A stretch of DNA of 64,000 nucleotides, from the NCBI RefSeq assembly GCF_018614095.1, contig NZ_JAGGOY010000011.1:1-64000 (forward strand), in the 5' to 3' direction. A model generated the notes under the pieces. It made no database searches. It saw only the letters and a program-made list of their open reading frames with translations, and was not told the DNA's origin. The stretch is from Streptomyces sp. ISL-87. GTDB taxonomy: Bacteria; Actinomycetota; Actinomycetes; Streptomycetales; Streptomycetaceae. Every line of letters starts with the position of its first letter. The stretch's first letter is position 1. The position numbers were made by a program, and so were the translations under genes. Of this stretch, positions 55,900-64,000 are shown piece by piece.

Positions 55900-57417
55900 G
55901 TGTTGAGCAGACCCGGGTGGACGGTGCACTTCGTGAGCCGCGACTTGCCTGCGCCCACGACCACGCGTTCTTTCCTGGACGTACGGCCCGGCGACCTGGT
56001 GTCGTGGCTGGATGAGGCAGGCCTGCCGGACGGCCTGCCGTTCCTGCTCTCGCCGCGGTTCGAGTACGACGTCGAGCTCAACTCGTACTTCCTTCAGGCG
56101 AATCTGACAGCGCCGTGGAACAGCAACGCCAACCGGGCCCGAGCCCTGGCCCGGTTCTTCACGTTCCTGCATACCGCGCGCGGTGGGAAGCCGTGGCGGG
56201 CCGCCACGGAGGCGGACCACCTGGCGTTCCACCAGTGGCGCCGCCGGGATGAGGCAGGGCCGCATGTCGAGGGCAGCACCTGGAATCACGAGGTGTCGCT
56301 GGTCAACCAGTTCTACGAGTGGGCGGTCCGCCAGCGCTACGTTGCGGCAGTCCCGATCCCGCACCGCGCCCGCCGCCCCGCGCCCATGGGCTCGGTGGTC
56401 CGGGCCTTCGACTCATCGACGGTCCCGGCGACCTACGCGCATGACGAGAACGGGGAGCGCATCGAGTGGATGCCGCCGACGACCTACCGGCTTTGGCGGG
56501 ACGTGGGTCTTCGGGGATACGGCCCGGACGGGCTGCCCTCTGGCCGGTTCCGCGGCCGGTGGGCGGCCCGCAACGCGACGTTCAGCGACCTCATGGTCCG
56601 CACGGGGCTGCGGCTGACCGAGCAGGCCAGCGTCACCGTCTTCGAGGTCCCCACCAGCATCGCCCTGGGCGGATATCAGCGGTTCTGGCTGCCCGGCGTG
56701 ATCGCGAAGAACTTCTCCGCCCGGTGGGTCTACGTCCCGCACAGCACGGTGCAGGAGGTGATCGCCTACGTGGAGTGGGACCGGGCCGAGGTGGTCGAAC
56801 AGGCCCGGGCAGCGGGCCGCTATCAGCGCATCCGCCGGCCCCTGGTCATCGCAGACCCGTCCCGCCCGGATGTGGTGCACCGGCTCAGCGCGGCCGGTGT
56901 CCACCGGATGCGGCTGCAAGATCTTTCGCCGGTCGAGCGACGGCGGCTTCTGCGGGAAACCGAGCACGGTCTGGAACCCGCGATGCTCTGGCTGAACGAG
57001 AACGGGCTGCCGATGTCGGTCTCCGGCTGGCAGGCGGTGTTCTCCACGGCCAACGACCGCTGTCACAAGGCCGACGTGCTGGTCGAGGCGCACGCCCACC
57101 TCCTGCGTCACACGTTCGCGGTGGTCACCCTCGAACAACTCCAGCGGGCCCACATCGCTCAGCTCGCCGAACTCAACCCCGAGCAGCGCGGGCACTACAC
57201 CCGGATCTTCGGCGACCCGCTGGACTGGGTCCGCCGCAGGCTCGGACACCGGTCGATCCTGACGACCTTGATCTATCTGCACGCCCTCCAGGAGCTGGAG
57301 ATGGAAACCCGCATGGCCTTGGTCCCGGACACCTGGGACGACCCGAGAGACACCCCGCTGACCCAGATCGGCGACGACGCCGTCCCGGCCGACGCGGAAC
57401 AGGAAGCGGTCCGGTGA
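55900..57417 (+). CDS. Tyrosine recombinase, first of a trio
   Basis: This 505-residue recombinase has an N-terminal SAM-like domain (about 60-150) and a catalytic domain. The catalytic domain has box I Arg in LMVRTGLRLTEQASV, box II HLLRHTFAVV, and RRRLGHRSILTTLIYLHAL with His and the nucleophile Tyr. All active-site residues appear intact. Its stop overlaps the next gene by 4 bp. The order of three overlapping recombinase genes resembles recombinase-in-trio (RIT) elements. The start may be a later GTG. Confidence 0.85.
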   Translation: MLSRPGWTVHFVSRDLPAPTTTRSFLDVRPGDLVSWLDEAGLPDGLPFLLSPRFEYDVELNSYFLQANLTAPWNSNANRARALARFFTFLHTARGGKPWRAATEADHLAFHQWRRRDEAGPHVEGSTWNHEVSLVNQFYEWAVRQRYVAAVPIPHRARRPAPMGSVVRAFDSSTVPATYAHDENGERIEWMPPTTYRLWRDVGLRGYGPDGLPSGRFRGRWAARNATFSDLMVRTGLRLTEQASVTVFEVPTSIALGGYQRFWLPGVIAKNFSARWVYVPHSTVQEVIAYVEWDRAEVVEQARAAGRYQRIRRPLVIADPSRPDVVHRLSAAGVHRMRLQDLSPVERRRLLRETEHGLEPAMLWLNENGLPMSVSGWQAVFSTANDRCHKADVLVEAHAHLLRHTFAVVTLEQLQRAHIAQLAELNPEQRGHYTRIFGDPLDWVRRRLGHRSILTTLIYLHALQELEMETRMALVPDTWDDPRDTPLTQIGDDAVPADAEQEAVR

Positions 57418-59279
57418 CCCGCCGGGGCCGCGGCAGCACGGGGCCAGGCCGACCGTCGGCCTTGCCGCCAGGCAAGTACGACCCGCCCGGCCCGGTGGGG
57501 GCAGGTCCCGCGGGCGCGACGGTGGTCTTCTTCCACGGCGACGACGGCCGTCACGACGTCTTCGACATGGCCCGGCTGCCGCTGCCGGGCTGGTGGATCC
57601 CGCTGGCCGGGGCCTTCGCCCAGCGAACGGGCCCCGGCGGCGCACTGCGCACTCGAACCTCAGCATCGGGAGCCTGGTGGTGCCTGGGCCGCTGGATGCG
57701 GTACCTGGCCCGACTTCCCACCCCGCCCGCCGATCCCGGCCGGCTCACCGCCGCTCACGTCGAAGGGTTCGTACGGTTCCGCACGGCCCAGGCGGGCGAG
57801 GAAACGGCTTTCAAGGACGTGCAGGACATCAAGCTCCTGCTCGACATGGACGCGATCGTTTCGCTCCTGGCACCCGAAGCCCGGGACTCCTTGATTCGGC
57901 GGCAGCCAAGATCCCGCGGCTTCGGCCAGGCCGGCTACTCCGATGGCGAGTTCGAGCGGCTGCTGGCCGCGGCACGGGCCGATGTTGCCCAGATCCGCGA
58001 CCGGATCGGGGCCGGAGAAGAACTCGTACGCCGCCACGGCGACGGCGCCGGCGATGGGAAGGCGGCCCTGCTGGCCGACATGGCTGCCAGCGGAAGGGTT
58101 CCGCGGCTGAGCGATGACGGTCGTCACGACCATCTGACGCGACGGATCGAGCTGGCCCAGCACTTGTTTCTGCACCTGCGGGACCTGGCGCCGCTGATGG
58201 TCTTGCTGTGTGCTCTGACTGAACGCAACGGCGAGACGATCAAGGAACTGCCCGCACAGCACAAGATTTTGGACGGCCGGGCTGTCGAGCTCACCCTCAT
58301 CAAACGGCGCCGCGGCCCGCGGCGATGGTTCGAGACGGTCACCTGGGAGATCGGCCCTCCGCACCGGGCCCTGCACACCCCCGGCGGTCTCTACCTGCTT
58401 ATCCACAAGCTGACAGCCCGCAGCCGGGCGTTCTGCGGCTCGGACCGGCTCTTTTGCGCCTGGCGCAACATCCTCGAGCTCGGGGGCGATGATGTTGCCG
58501 AGCACTACCCGCCGTTCGCGGACAGGCTCTGGGGCGAGGTGAAGCTTTCGAGATGGGCCGGGGGCCGCCGGCGCCCGCTGCTGGCCGATGCCGCAGAGGG
58601 CGGTGAGGCGAAGCCGCTCCAGGTGACCTTCAACCGGATCAAGACCAGCACCGAGGTCCGCCGAACACGCCGGATGGGCGGGCATCTGCCGTCGGCCGCG
58701 AAGTCGAACACCATGCAGGTCCTCTTCCGCAACTACCTGGGTGGCGACCCCGTCATCGTCGAGTGGGCCCACCAGGTTCTCGGCGAGGCGCTCGTCGACG
58801 CCGAGCAGGCCGCACTTCGCGCGCACGAGCAGGTGCTGAACACCGCGGGTGGCTCCTTGCGGGTGGTGACCGGCCCGGCCGACGCCGAAGCGATGCAACG
58901 CGAGGCGGGCCTGGATGCCGAGTCGGCCCGGCGGGCGGCCGACGGCGAACTCGACACCGCCTGGACCGCCTGCGGCGACCACGTCCACCCGGCGACCGGG
59001 AAGAGCTGTGAGGCATCCTTCCTGGCCTGTTTCCACTGCGGGAATTGCCTGGTCACACGCGATCACCTGCCCCGGCTGCTGGGGCTCATGGATGCCCTGG
59101 CCGAGCGTCGCCTGACGATGAGCGAAACCGCGTGGTGGCGCCGCTACGGGCCGGCCTGGGCTGCGGTCCGCCATGACATCCTCGCGAAGTTCAGCCCCGC
59201 GGAACGCGAGTACGCAGAGCGGGTCAAGCCGACCGACGTCCTGCTGGATCTGGTTGAGGAACCCTGGGAGCAGATGTGA
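57414..59279 (+). CDS. Large divergent recombinase, second of a trio
   Basis: This 621-residue protein starts GTG 57414. An N-terminal SAM-like region (WWCLGRWMRYLARLP, then LTAAHVEGFVRFRTAQ) precedes a catalytic-like domain with Arg in LLCALTERNGETIKELP. The HxxR and Tyr motifs are not clear; KSNTMQVLFRNYLGGDPVIV takes their place. A Cys pair CFHCGNC is near the C-terminus (about residue 560). It overlaps both neighbours by 4 bp. It may be a structural partner in a multi-recombinase complex. Confidence 0.72.
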   Translation: MTRRGRGSTGPGRPSALPPGKYDPPGPVGAGPAGATVVFFHGDDGRHDVFDMARLPLPGWWIPLAGAFAQRTGPGGALRTRTSASGAWWCLGRWMRYLARLPTPPADPGRLTAAHVEGFVRFRTAQAGEETAFKDVQDIKLLLDMDAIVSLLAPEARDSLIRRQPRSRGFGQAGYSDGEFERLLAAARADVAQIRDRIGAGEELVRRHGDGAGDGKAALLADMAASGRVPRLSDDGRHDHLTRRIELAQHLFLHLRDLAPLMVLLCALTERNGETIKELPAQHKILDGRAVELTLIKRRRGPRRWFETVTWEIGPPHRALHTPGGLYLLIHKLTARSRAFCGSDRLFCAWRNILELGGDDVAEHYPPFADRLWGEVKLSRWAGGRRRPLLADAAEGGEAKPLQVTFNRIKTSTEVRRTRRMGGHLPSAAKSNTMQVLFRNYLGGDPVIVEWAHQVLGEALVDAEQAALRAHEQVLNTAGGSLRVVTGPADAEAMQREAGLDAESARRAADGELDTAWTACGDHVHPATGKSCEASFLACFHCGNCLVTRDHLPRLLGLMDALAERRLTMSETAWWRRYGPAWAAVRHDILAKFSPAEREYAERVKPTDVLLDLVEEPWEQM

Positions 59280-60414
59280 CCGCCCTCGCCCGCAGCGTCG
59301 CGATCCCTGGCGACGACGTCTTCGTCCTCCATGACCGGCCCCTGCGCGACGGCGTCGCCCTGGAGGAAACCTCGCAGTTCGGCGACGACGTCTGGCGGCT
59401 GCAGCCCGCGATCCACAAGAGCAGCGGCCGCAATCTGATCCTGAACTTCAACCGCTTCCCGGTCCGGTTCCGACCGGTCGCCAAGCAGCTGGCTTACGCC
59501 ATGCTTTCCGGGCCCCTCCCGCAAGGAGAGAAGCGCTGCAAGGTTGAGGGAGTACGTTGCGCGTCCACCGAACTCTTCCGCTTCCTGACCTGGCTGGACA
59601 GCCAGGCCGAGCCCCGATGCCAGAGGCTGGCCACTCTGACCGGGGCCGACCTTCTCGCCTACCAGCGCCACCTTGTCGGGCTGTTCCCCAATGCGGCGAC
59701 ACAGCGGGAAACGTGCCGGGCGAAAGTCCGGTTGTTCTGGCGCTGGCGGCACAACCTCAGCGACTGGCTGCCCTTCGACCCCGTTCACATCGACGGGTGG
59801 GGCGAGCCCGATGCCCGCGGACAAAGGCGAGGCGAGAACCGCACCAGCCGGATTCCCGAAGAGGTTCTCGGCCCGTTGTTCGTCTGGGCACTACGGTTCA
59901 TCGACGTCTTCGGCCCCGATATCATCGCGGCCGACCAGCAGTGGAGGAAGACCCGGTTCGTCGGGGTCTACCAGCGGCTTCCGGTCCGGAAGTTCCACAG
60001 ATCCACCGGCACCCTGCACCAGGCGATCTCCGATCATCTGGAAACGTACGTCACCAGCGGCCGGCCGCTGCCGGGCTGGCGGGGAGTCCCTAACCGGAAG
60101 GTCCTCGCCCAGCAGATCGGATGCAGCCGAAGGTCCCTGGATGACCCCGCCTACCAGGTGCTCATCGACCAGGCCGAGGCCAAGGTCGGGTCAGCGAGAG
60201 CGCTGCCTTCGACATTCCGATCCGCGGCTCGCTCGACGGCCGGCCCTGGACCGGCGACATCGTCACGCATCCCGAGCAGCCGAACAGCCTCGCCGTTCTG
60301 GCCCGGCACCTCCAGGCTGCCGCCTATGCCGTGATCGCGTACTTGAGTGGGATGCGCGACTCAGAGAACGAGGCGGAGTTGCATCTGATGCAGCACTCCG
60401 CAGGGTCCAAGTAA
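59276..60414 (+). pseudogene. Truncated third recombinase of the trio
   Basis: The frame from GTG 59276 (MTALARSVAIPGDDVFVLHD) runs to about 60197, then continues in another frame as SESAAFDIPIRGSLDGRPWT and AAAYAVIAYLSGMRDSENEA, ending at TAA 60412-60414. AYLSGMRDSE is the box I region of a tyrosine recombinase. The rest of the catalytic domain is missing, so the gene has both a frameshift and a 3' deletion. Full-length relatives would be about twice as long. Confidence 0.7.
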
Positions 60415-60542
60415 GCGCGAATCAGCAGGTGATGGGCCTCCGCTCCGCCATCCTCTCGCACTGCGCAGGCGATCTACCAGCGACTCTTGCGCTCCGTCGC
60501 TGCCATCACAACAATGATGCGTCTAACGCAACGGAGGTTGGA

Positions 60543-61667
60543 GTGGCGAAAGCGGCCGATTTGGTAGGTGCGGCACACCTGATGCTCGTGGACGGGATCT
60601 CCTACATGGACCCCGCGCCTGCGGTGTTCGAGGCCATGCTGGAGGGGTGGACCAAGCAGCAGCGGGCCCGCTTTCTGAAGTGGGACGGGACCATCAAGCC
60701 GCGGTTGTCGCTGGTCCGCCGGTTCGCCGAGTTCTCCAACCAGTACCCGTGGCAGTGGCAGTCGGCGGAGGTCGAGGCGTTCATCGACCACCTGCGCACG
60801 AAGACGCCGACGTTCACGGTGTCGACCGGCCGCAACTACCAGAACCACCTCCGGATGTTCTGCGAGTTCATCACCGATCCGCGCTACGGCTGGATGTCCG
60901 TCTGCCAGGAACGCTTCGGTGAAGTGCCGGTCCAGATCCTGCACGAGTGGAACACAGTCACCCACGTCAGCGAGTACGAGGGCGACCCGAGCCGACGGCC
61001 ACTGACTTACGACGAGATCCAGGACCTGTTCGACGCCGCCGACGGACGGATCGGGGAGATTCGAAAGCGCGGCCGCAAGGGCGCGTTGACCGCGATGCGC
61101 GATTCCGCCCTGCTCAAGACCTACTACGCCTACGGCATGCGGCGCCGGGAAAATGTCGGCCTCGACATTGCCGACCTGCGGCGCAACCCGAAGGCCCCGC
61201 AGTACAAGCGCCACGGAGCGGTGTTCGTACGCTGGGGCAAGTCTTCCAAGGGCAGCCCGCCCAAGCGCCGCACCATCTTCACCGTCCCCGAGATGGACTG
61301 GATCGTCGACGACCTCGACCACTACCTGACTGAGGTCCGGCCCCGCTTCAACGTCGGCAAGCACCCCGCGATCTGGGTCACCGAACGCTCCGGGCGCCTG
61401 TCACGCCGGTCGGCTAACGAAGCCTTCCAGGCCGCCAAACAGGCTTCTGGCCTGCCCGAGGAACTCGAATTGCATTGCCTGAGACATTCCTATATCACAC
61501 ATTTGACCGAATTCGATTACCCGGAACGGTTCATCCAAGACCAGGCCGGTCACGGCTATGCCAGCACGACGGCCCTCTATACCGGCGTTTCGGACGAGTA
61601 CCGCAACCGGCTGGTGCACAAGAAGTTGGGCCAGCGTTACCCGGGCATCTGGGAGGACCCGAAGTGA
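60543..61667 (+). CDS. Tyrosine recombinase/integrase
   Basis: This 374-residue recombinase has an N-terminal SAM-like fold (PRLSLVRRFAEFSNQYPWQW to NYQNHLRMFCEF). The catalytic residues are Arg in YYAYGMRRRENVGLDIADL, HCLRHSYITHL, HGYASTTALYTGVS with His and Tyr. GTG 60543 has CGGAGGTT upstream. It starts a second recombinase operon, coupled to the XRE gene by a 4-bp overlap. Likely intact. Confidence 0.9.
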   Translation: MAKAADLVGAAHLMLVDGISYMDPAPAVFEAMLEGWTKQQRARFLKWDGTIKPRLSLVRRFAEFSNQYPWQWQSAEVEAFIDHLRTKTPTFTVSTGRNYQNHLRMFCEFITDPRYGWMSVCQERFGEVPVQILHEWNTVTHVSEYEGDPSRRPLTYDEIQDLFDAADGRIGEIRKRGRKGALTAMRDSALLKTYYAYGMRRRENVGLDIADLRRNPKAPQYKRHGAVFVRWGKSSKGSPPKRRTIFTVPEMDWIVDDLDHYLTEVRPRFNVGKHPAIWVTERSGRLSRRSANEAFQAAKQASGLPEELELHCLRHSYITHLTEFDYPERFIQDQAGHGYASTTALYTGVSDEYRNRLVHKKLGQRYPGIWEDPK

Positions 61668-61990
61668 TCAAGAAGATGGGCTATCGCTGGAACCTGCGCA
61701 AGCTCATGGCCGACCGGGAGATGTTCCAGACCACCGACCTGGTGCCGCTGCTGGCCGAGCGGGGCGTCACCCTCTCGCGCGAGCAGGTCTTCCGCCTGGT
61801 CACGCAGCCGCCGCAGCGGATGTCGATGGACACCCTCGCGGCTCTGTGCGACATCCTCGGCTGCCAGCCCAACGACCTCATCGAGGTCCAGGTCGTCAAC
61901 GAAGAGGTACGCAAGACCGCCGGCGGCGAGACGCCCGGCCCGCTTCCGGCCGTGCGCCGGACCTCGATCCGGCGACCGGAGGGCCTGTGA
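61664..61990 (+). CDS. XRE-family regulator
   Basis: This 108-residue protein has a Cro/C1-type HTH (LRKLMADREMFQTTDLVPLL, TLSREQVFRLVTQPP, then MDTLAALCDILGCQPNDLIE). It sits between two recombinase genes with 4-bp overlaps on both sides, and probably regulates or directs the recombinases. The C-terminal 25 residues are basic. Confidence 0.85.
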   Translation: MIKKMGYRWNLRKLMADREMFQTTDLVPLLAERGVTLSREQVFRLVTQPPQRMSMDTLAALCDILGCQPNDLIEVQVVNEEVRKTAGGETPGPLPAVRRTSIRRPEGL

Positions 61991-64000
61991 CCGCGCCCTC
62001 GCCGACCGCTCCGTCGGTCGTCGCCCGTCTTGCCGCGCAGGCGGCTCGCATGGAAGCCGCCACGAACGCCGCCGTTGTCCAGGTCACCACGGTTCTGCCG
62101 GCCCTCAGCGCCACCGACGCGAACGCGGTGTTGGAGGCGGCGGTGCCGATTCCTGTCCGCGGCGCCGCTCGATTCCTGGAGGAGCTGGCCGATCACATGA
62201 CAGCTCACCCCGATGCTCTGACCTCGGGAAGCTCTCTCTGCCCACCGGTTCTGCTGCGACTGGCCGAGGTGCTGCACGAAGCCGGCCATCCGGTCGTTCG
62301 CCCTGGATGCGCGCACTGCGGAAAGATCCGGTCTGACCTGCGGCAACTCCGGCCTGAAGGGCGGGTCTGTGGTTCGTGTGACGCCCGAAGCCGCAACCGC
62401 GAAACCTGCGCGCGGTGCCACCGTGACGGCCAGCGCGTCACCGCTCGGCGCCCGGAGGGCCCGATCTGCCATCGCTGCTACCGCGCGGACCCAGCCACGT
62501 TCGAGGAGTGCGCCGGCTGCGGTCAGCTCCGACACCCGGTGGTGCGACGGGACGATGGCCGAGGGTTGTGCATGAAGTGCTGGAAACGCCCGATGCACAC
62601 CTGCGTGAGCTGTGGAAAGTCCGCAGCGGCCGCTCTCGTTGACGACGACGGCGCACTCTGCCACCTCTGCTACAACCGTCATCGCCGGCCGCGGCGACTC
62701 TGCGGTCGGTGCGGACAGCTCAAGCGCATCGCCCGCAATGCCCGCGACGGGCAGCCGGACCTCTGCGACGGCTGCTACCAGGGCCCCGAGGCGACCTGCT
62801 CAATCTGCAGCCGGGTCCGGCCCTGCACCAGCCGCGATCAGCAAGGCCAGCCCATCTGCGCCACCTGCTACCAGCGACACCGCACCGGCGAGCCGTGCGC
62901 CCGCTGCAATCGGACCAAGCCCGTCAACACCCGATGGCCGATCGGACCGGTCTGCATGACCTGCTACACAGCCGTGCTCCGGTCACCGGCCGACTGCCCT
63001 CGCTGCGGCACGGTCCAGCCACTGATCGCGCGGGACGACGACGGCACTGGCGTCTGCGGCCCCTGCGTCGGCTTCGCCGCCGACTACACCTGCAAACAGT
63101 GCGGCCGGGCCGGTAACCCCCACAGCCGCGGCCGTTGCGCTCACTGCGTCCTCGCCGAGCGGGTCAACGCCCTGCTGACCGGGCCGGACGGCACCGTCGT
63201 TCCTCAGCTGGAACCGCTCGCGGCAGCGATGGCGTCCTTCCCCTCGCCGTTCCCCGCCATCCAGTGGATCAAGGAGAGCCCGAACACCAGGCTCCTCGCC
63301 CGGCTCGCGGCCGACGGCCAGACCCTGAGTCACGAGTTGCTGGACCAGCTCCCGCCCAGCCGGAACCAGCGCTACATCCGGCAACTCCTGGTACACACTG
63401 GCGTGTTGGACGAGCGTCATGAGGACCTCGAACGCATCCCCGGCTGGCTGGAGCACGAGCTCGCAAGCAAGCCGGACGCGTACGCTAAGCTTGCCCGCCC
63501 GTTCCTGCACTGGTTCCTGCTGCGGCGAGCACGCCAACGGGCCGCAATCCGCCACCATCCCGCCTCTGCCGACCGCGACCTGCGGCGCCGTGTCAGCGTC
63601 GCTCTGGACTTCCTGGCCTGGATGGACCAACGCGGCCTGGTCCTCGCCGACCTCGCCCAAGAGCACATTGACGACTGGATCACCGGAGCCACCAGCCAAC
63701 GCCGGTACCTGATCCGATACTTCCTGAAATGGACCACGAGCCGTCGGCTCACCCGCGAGCTGACCGTCCCCTCCATCCCGAGTCAGGAGCCCCAGAACCT
63801 GCTCGACGAGGACGACCGATGGCCGCTCCTCCAGCGCTGCCTGACCGACGATGCCCTGCCTACGGACGTCCGCGCCGCCGGCGCGATCACCCTGCTGTTC
63901 GGCCCGTCCACCGAACGCCTCTGCCATCTGACACCCGAGCACCTCAAGTTCGGTGACAAGCACGCACACCTGGTCCTGGGCCGCCACCCCGTCCTGCTGC
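61987..64000 (+). CDS. Zinc-ribbon-rich recombinase, partial at window end
   Basis: An open frame of at least 671 codons begins at GTG 61987 (GTGA overlap) and runs off the window. Residues about 105-395 hold a string of about nine CxxC pairs in zinc-ribbon units (CAHCGK, CARCHRDGQ, CHRCYR, CAGCGQLR, CVSCGK, CGRCGQLK, CSICSRVRPC, CARCNRTKP, CPRCGTVQP). The region from about 440 is a SAM-like/catalytic recombinase part (LDFLAWMDQRGLVLADLAQE, AITLLFGPSTERLCHLTPEH). The catalytic Arg position is altered (STERL). It is the partner of the upstream recombinase. Confidence 0.72.
   Translation, partial: MTAPSPTAPSVVARLAAQAARMEAATNAAVVQVTTVLPALSATDANAVLEAAVPIPVRGAARFLEELADHMTAHPDALTSGSSLCPPVLLRLAEVLHEAGHPVVRPGCAHCGKIRSDLRQLRPEGRVCGSCDARSRNRETCARCHRDGQRVTARRPEGPICHRCYRADPATFEECAGCGQLRHPVVRRDDGRGLCMKCWKRPMHTCVSCGKSAAAALVDDDGALCHLCYNRHRRPRRLCGRCGQLKRIARNARDGQPDLCDGCYQGPEATCSICSRVRPCTSRDQQGQPICATCYQRHRTGEPCARCNRTKPVNTRWPIGPVCMTCYTAVLRSPADCPRCGTVQPLIARDDDGTGVCGPCVGFAADYTCKQCGRAGNPHSRGRCAHCVLAERVNALLTGPDGTVVPQLEPLAAAMASFPSPFPAIQWIKESPNTRLLARLAADGQTLSHELLDQLPPSRNQRYIRQLLVHTGVLDERHEDLERIPGWLEHELASKPDAYAKLARPFLHWFLLRRARQRAAIRHHPASADRDLRRRVSVALDFLAWMDQRGLVLADLAQEHIDDWITGATSQRRYLIRYFLKWTTSRRLTRELTVPSIPSQEPQNLLDEDDRWPLLQRCLTDDALPTDVRAAGAITLLFGPSTERLCHLTPEHLKFGDKHAHLVLGRHPVLL

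Noticed and set aside
1..64000. CRISPR arrays, tRNA or rRNA genes
   Set aside because: No regular repeat-spacer pattern, no cloverleaf or TTCRANY-like T-arm and no rRNA-like sequence was noticed; a tRNA search was not run.

Overview
The window is very GC-rich actinobacterial DNA, almost certainly from a Streptomyces. Supporting features are GTG/TTG starts, 4-bp ATGA/GTGA gene overlaps, a WhiB-type regulator, Lsr2-like and DUF5999-like proteins, a TraB/FtsK conjugation protein, and a relic of the Streptomyces telomere terminal-protein gene tpg. It reads as a mosaic from a linear replicon (chromosome arm or linear plasmid). Everything here is read by eye; no database search was run.

1-14.2 kb is a RiPP biosynthetic cluster on the minus strand. 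In transcription order it has a YcaO cyclodehydratase, a short E1/ocin-type partner, a fused E1-like + SagB-type dehydrogenase, a second SagB-type dehydrogenase, five small precursor peptides with related leaders and Ser/Thr-rich cores around an invariant SCP, a PqqD-like/M50 metalloprotease fusion, a split LanB dehydratase (glutamylation then elimination subunit), and an ABC exporter with two small accessory genes. This set should install azol(in)es and dehydroamino acids. I see neither a LanC cyclase nor a second SpaB_C-type [4+2] cyclase, so the product is more likely goadsporin-like (linear azole plus dehydroamino acids) than a true thiopeptide. A SigE-type sigma factor is divergent from the operon.

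14.4-25.4 kb is a scrambled zone. It holds a GPP34-family gene, an SMI1/KNR4 fragment, a frameshifted tpg with a possible tail of tap, a reductase, a decayed TnsA-like gene, a complete IS5-type element with 22-bp ends, a PIG-L deacetylase, a frameshifted DUF721 (DciA-like) gene, and a large winged-helix, possibly replication-related protein with a 24-bp internal direct repeat. Upstream of the last lies a block of long direct repeats that could be an origin.

25.6-53.4 kb is mostly a conjugative module on the plus strand. After cargo genes (HAD phosphatase, NAD(P) reductase, two P-loop kinases) come a GntR/UTRA repressor pair divergent from an excisionase-like gene. A long run of small plasmid-type genes follows: WhiB, four-TM coiled-coil membrane protein, proline-rich protein, TraB/FtsK-like DNA pump, zinc-ribbon proteins, a Pycsar-effector-like membrane protein, a GGDEF protein, an Lsr2-like protein, an OB-like protein and a RapZ-C-like protein. 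Non-coding signals here include 14 TGAGAC hexamers (plus 3 inverted) inside one gene, a 25-bp GGTTACC inverted repeat, and three near-identical structured elements just upstream of small genes. A TPR gene on the opposite strand interrupts the run.

53.4-64 kb holds immunity-type remnants (SUKH/SMI1), a second IS5-type element, a recombinase-in-trio-like set of overlapping genes whose third member is broken, and a second recombinase operon (tyrosine recombinase, XRE regulator, zinc-ribbon-rich recombinase) that runs off the window end.
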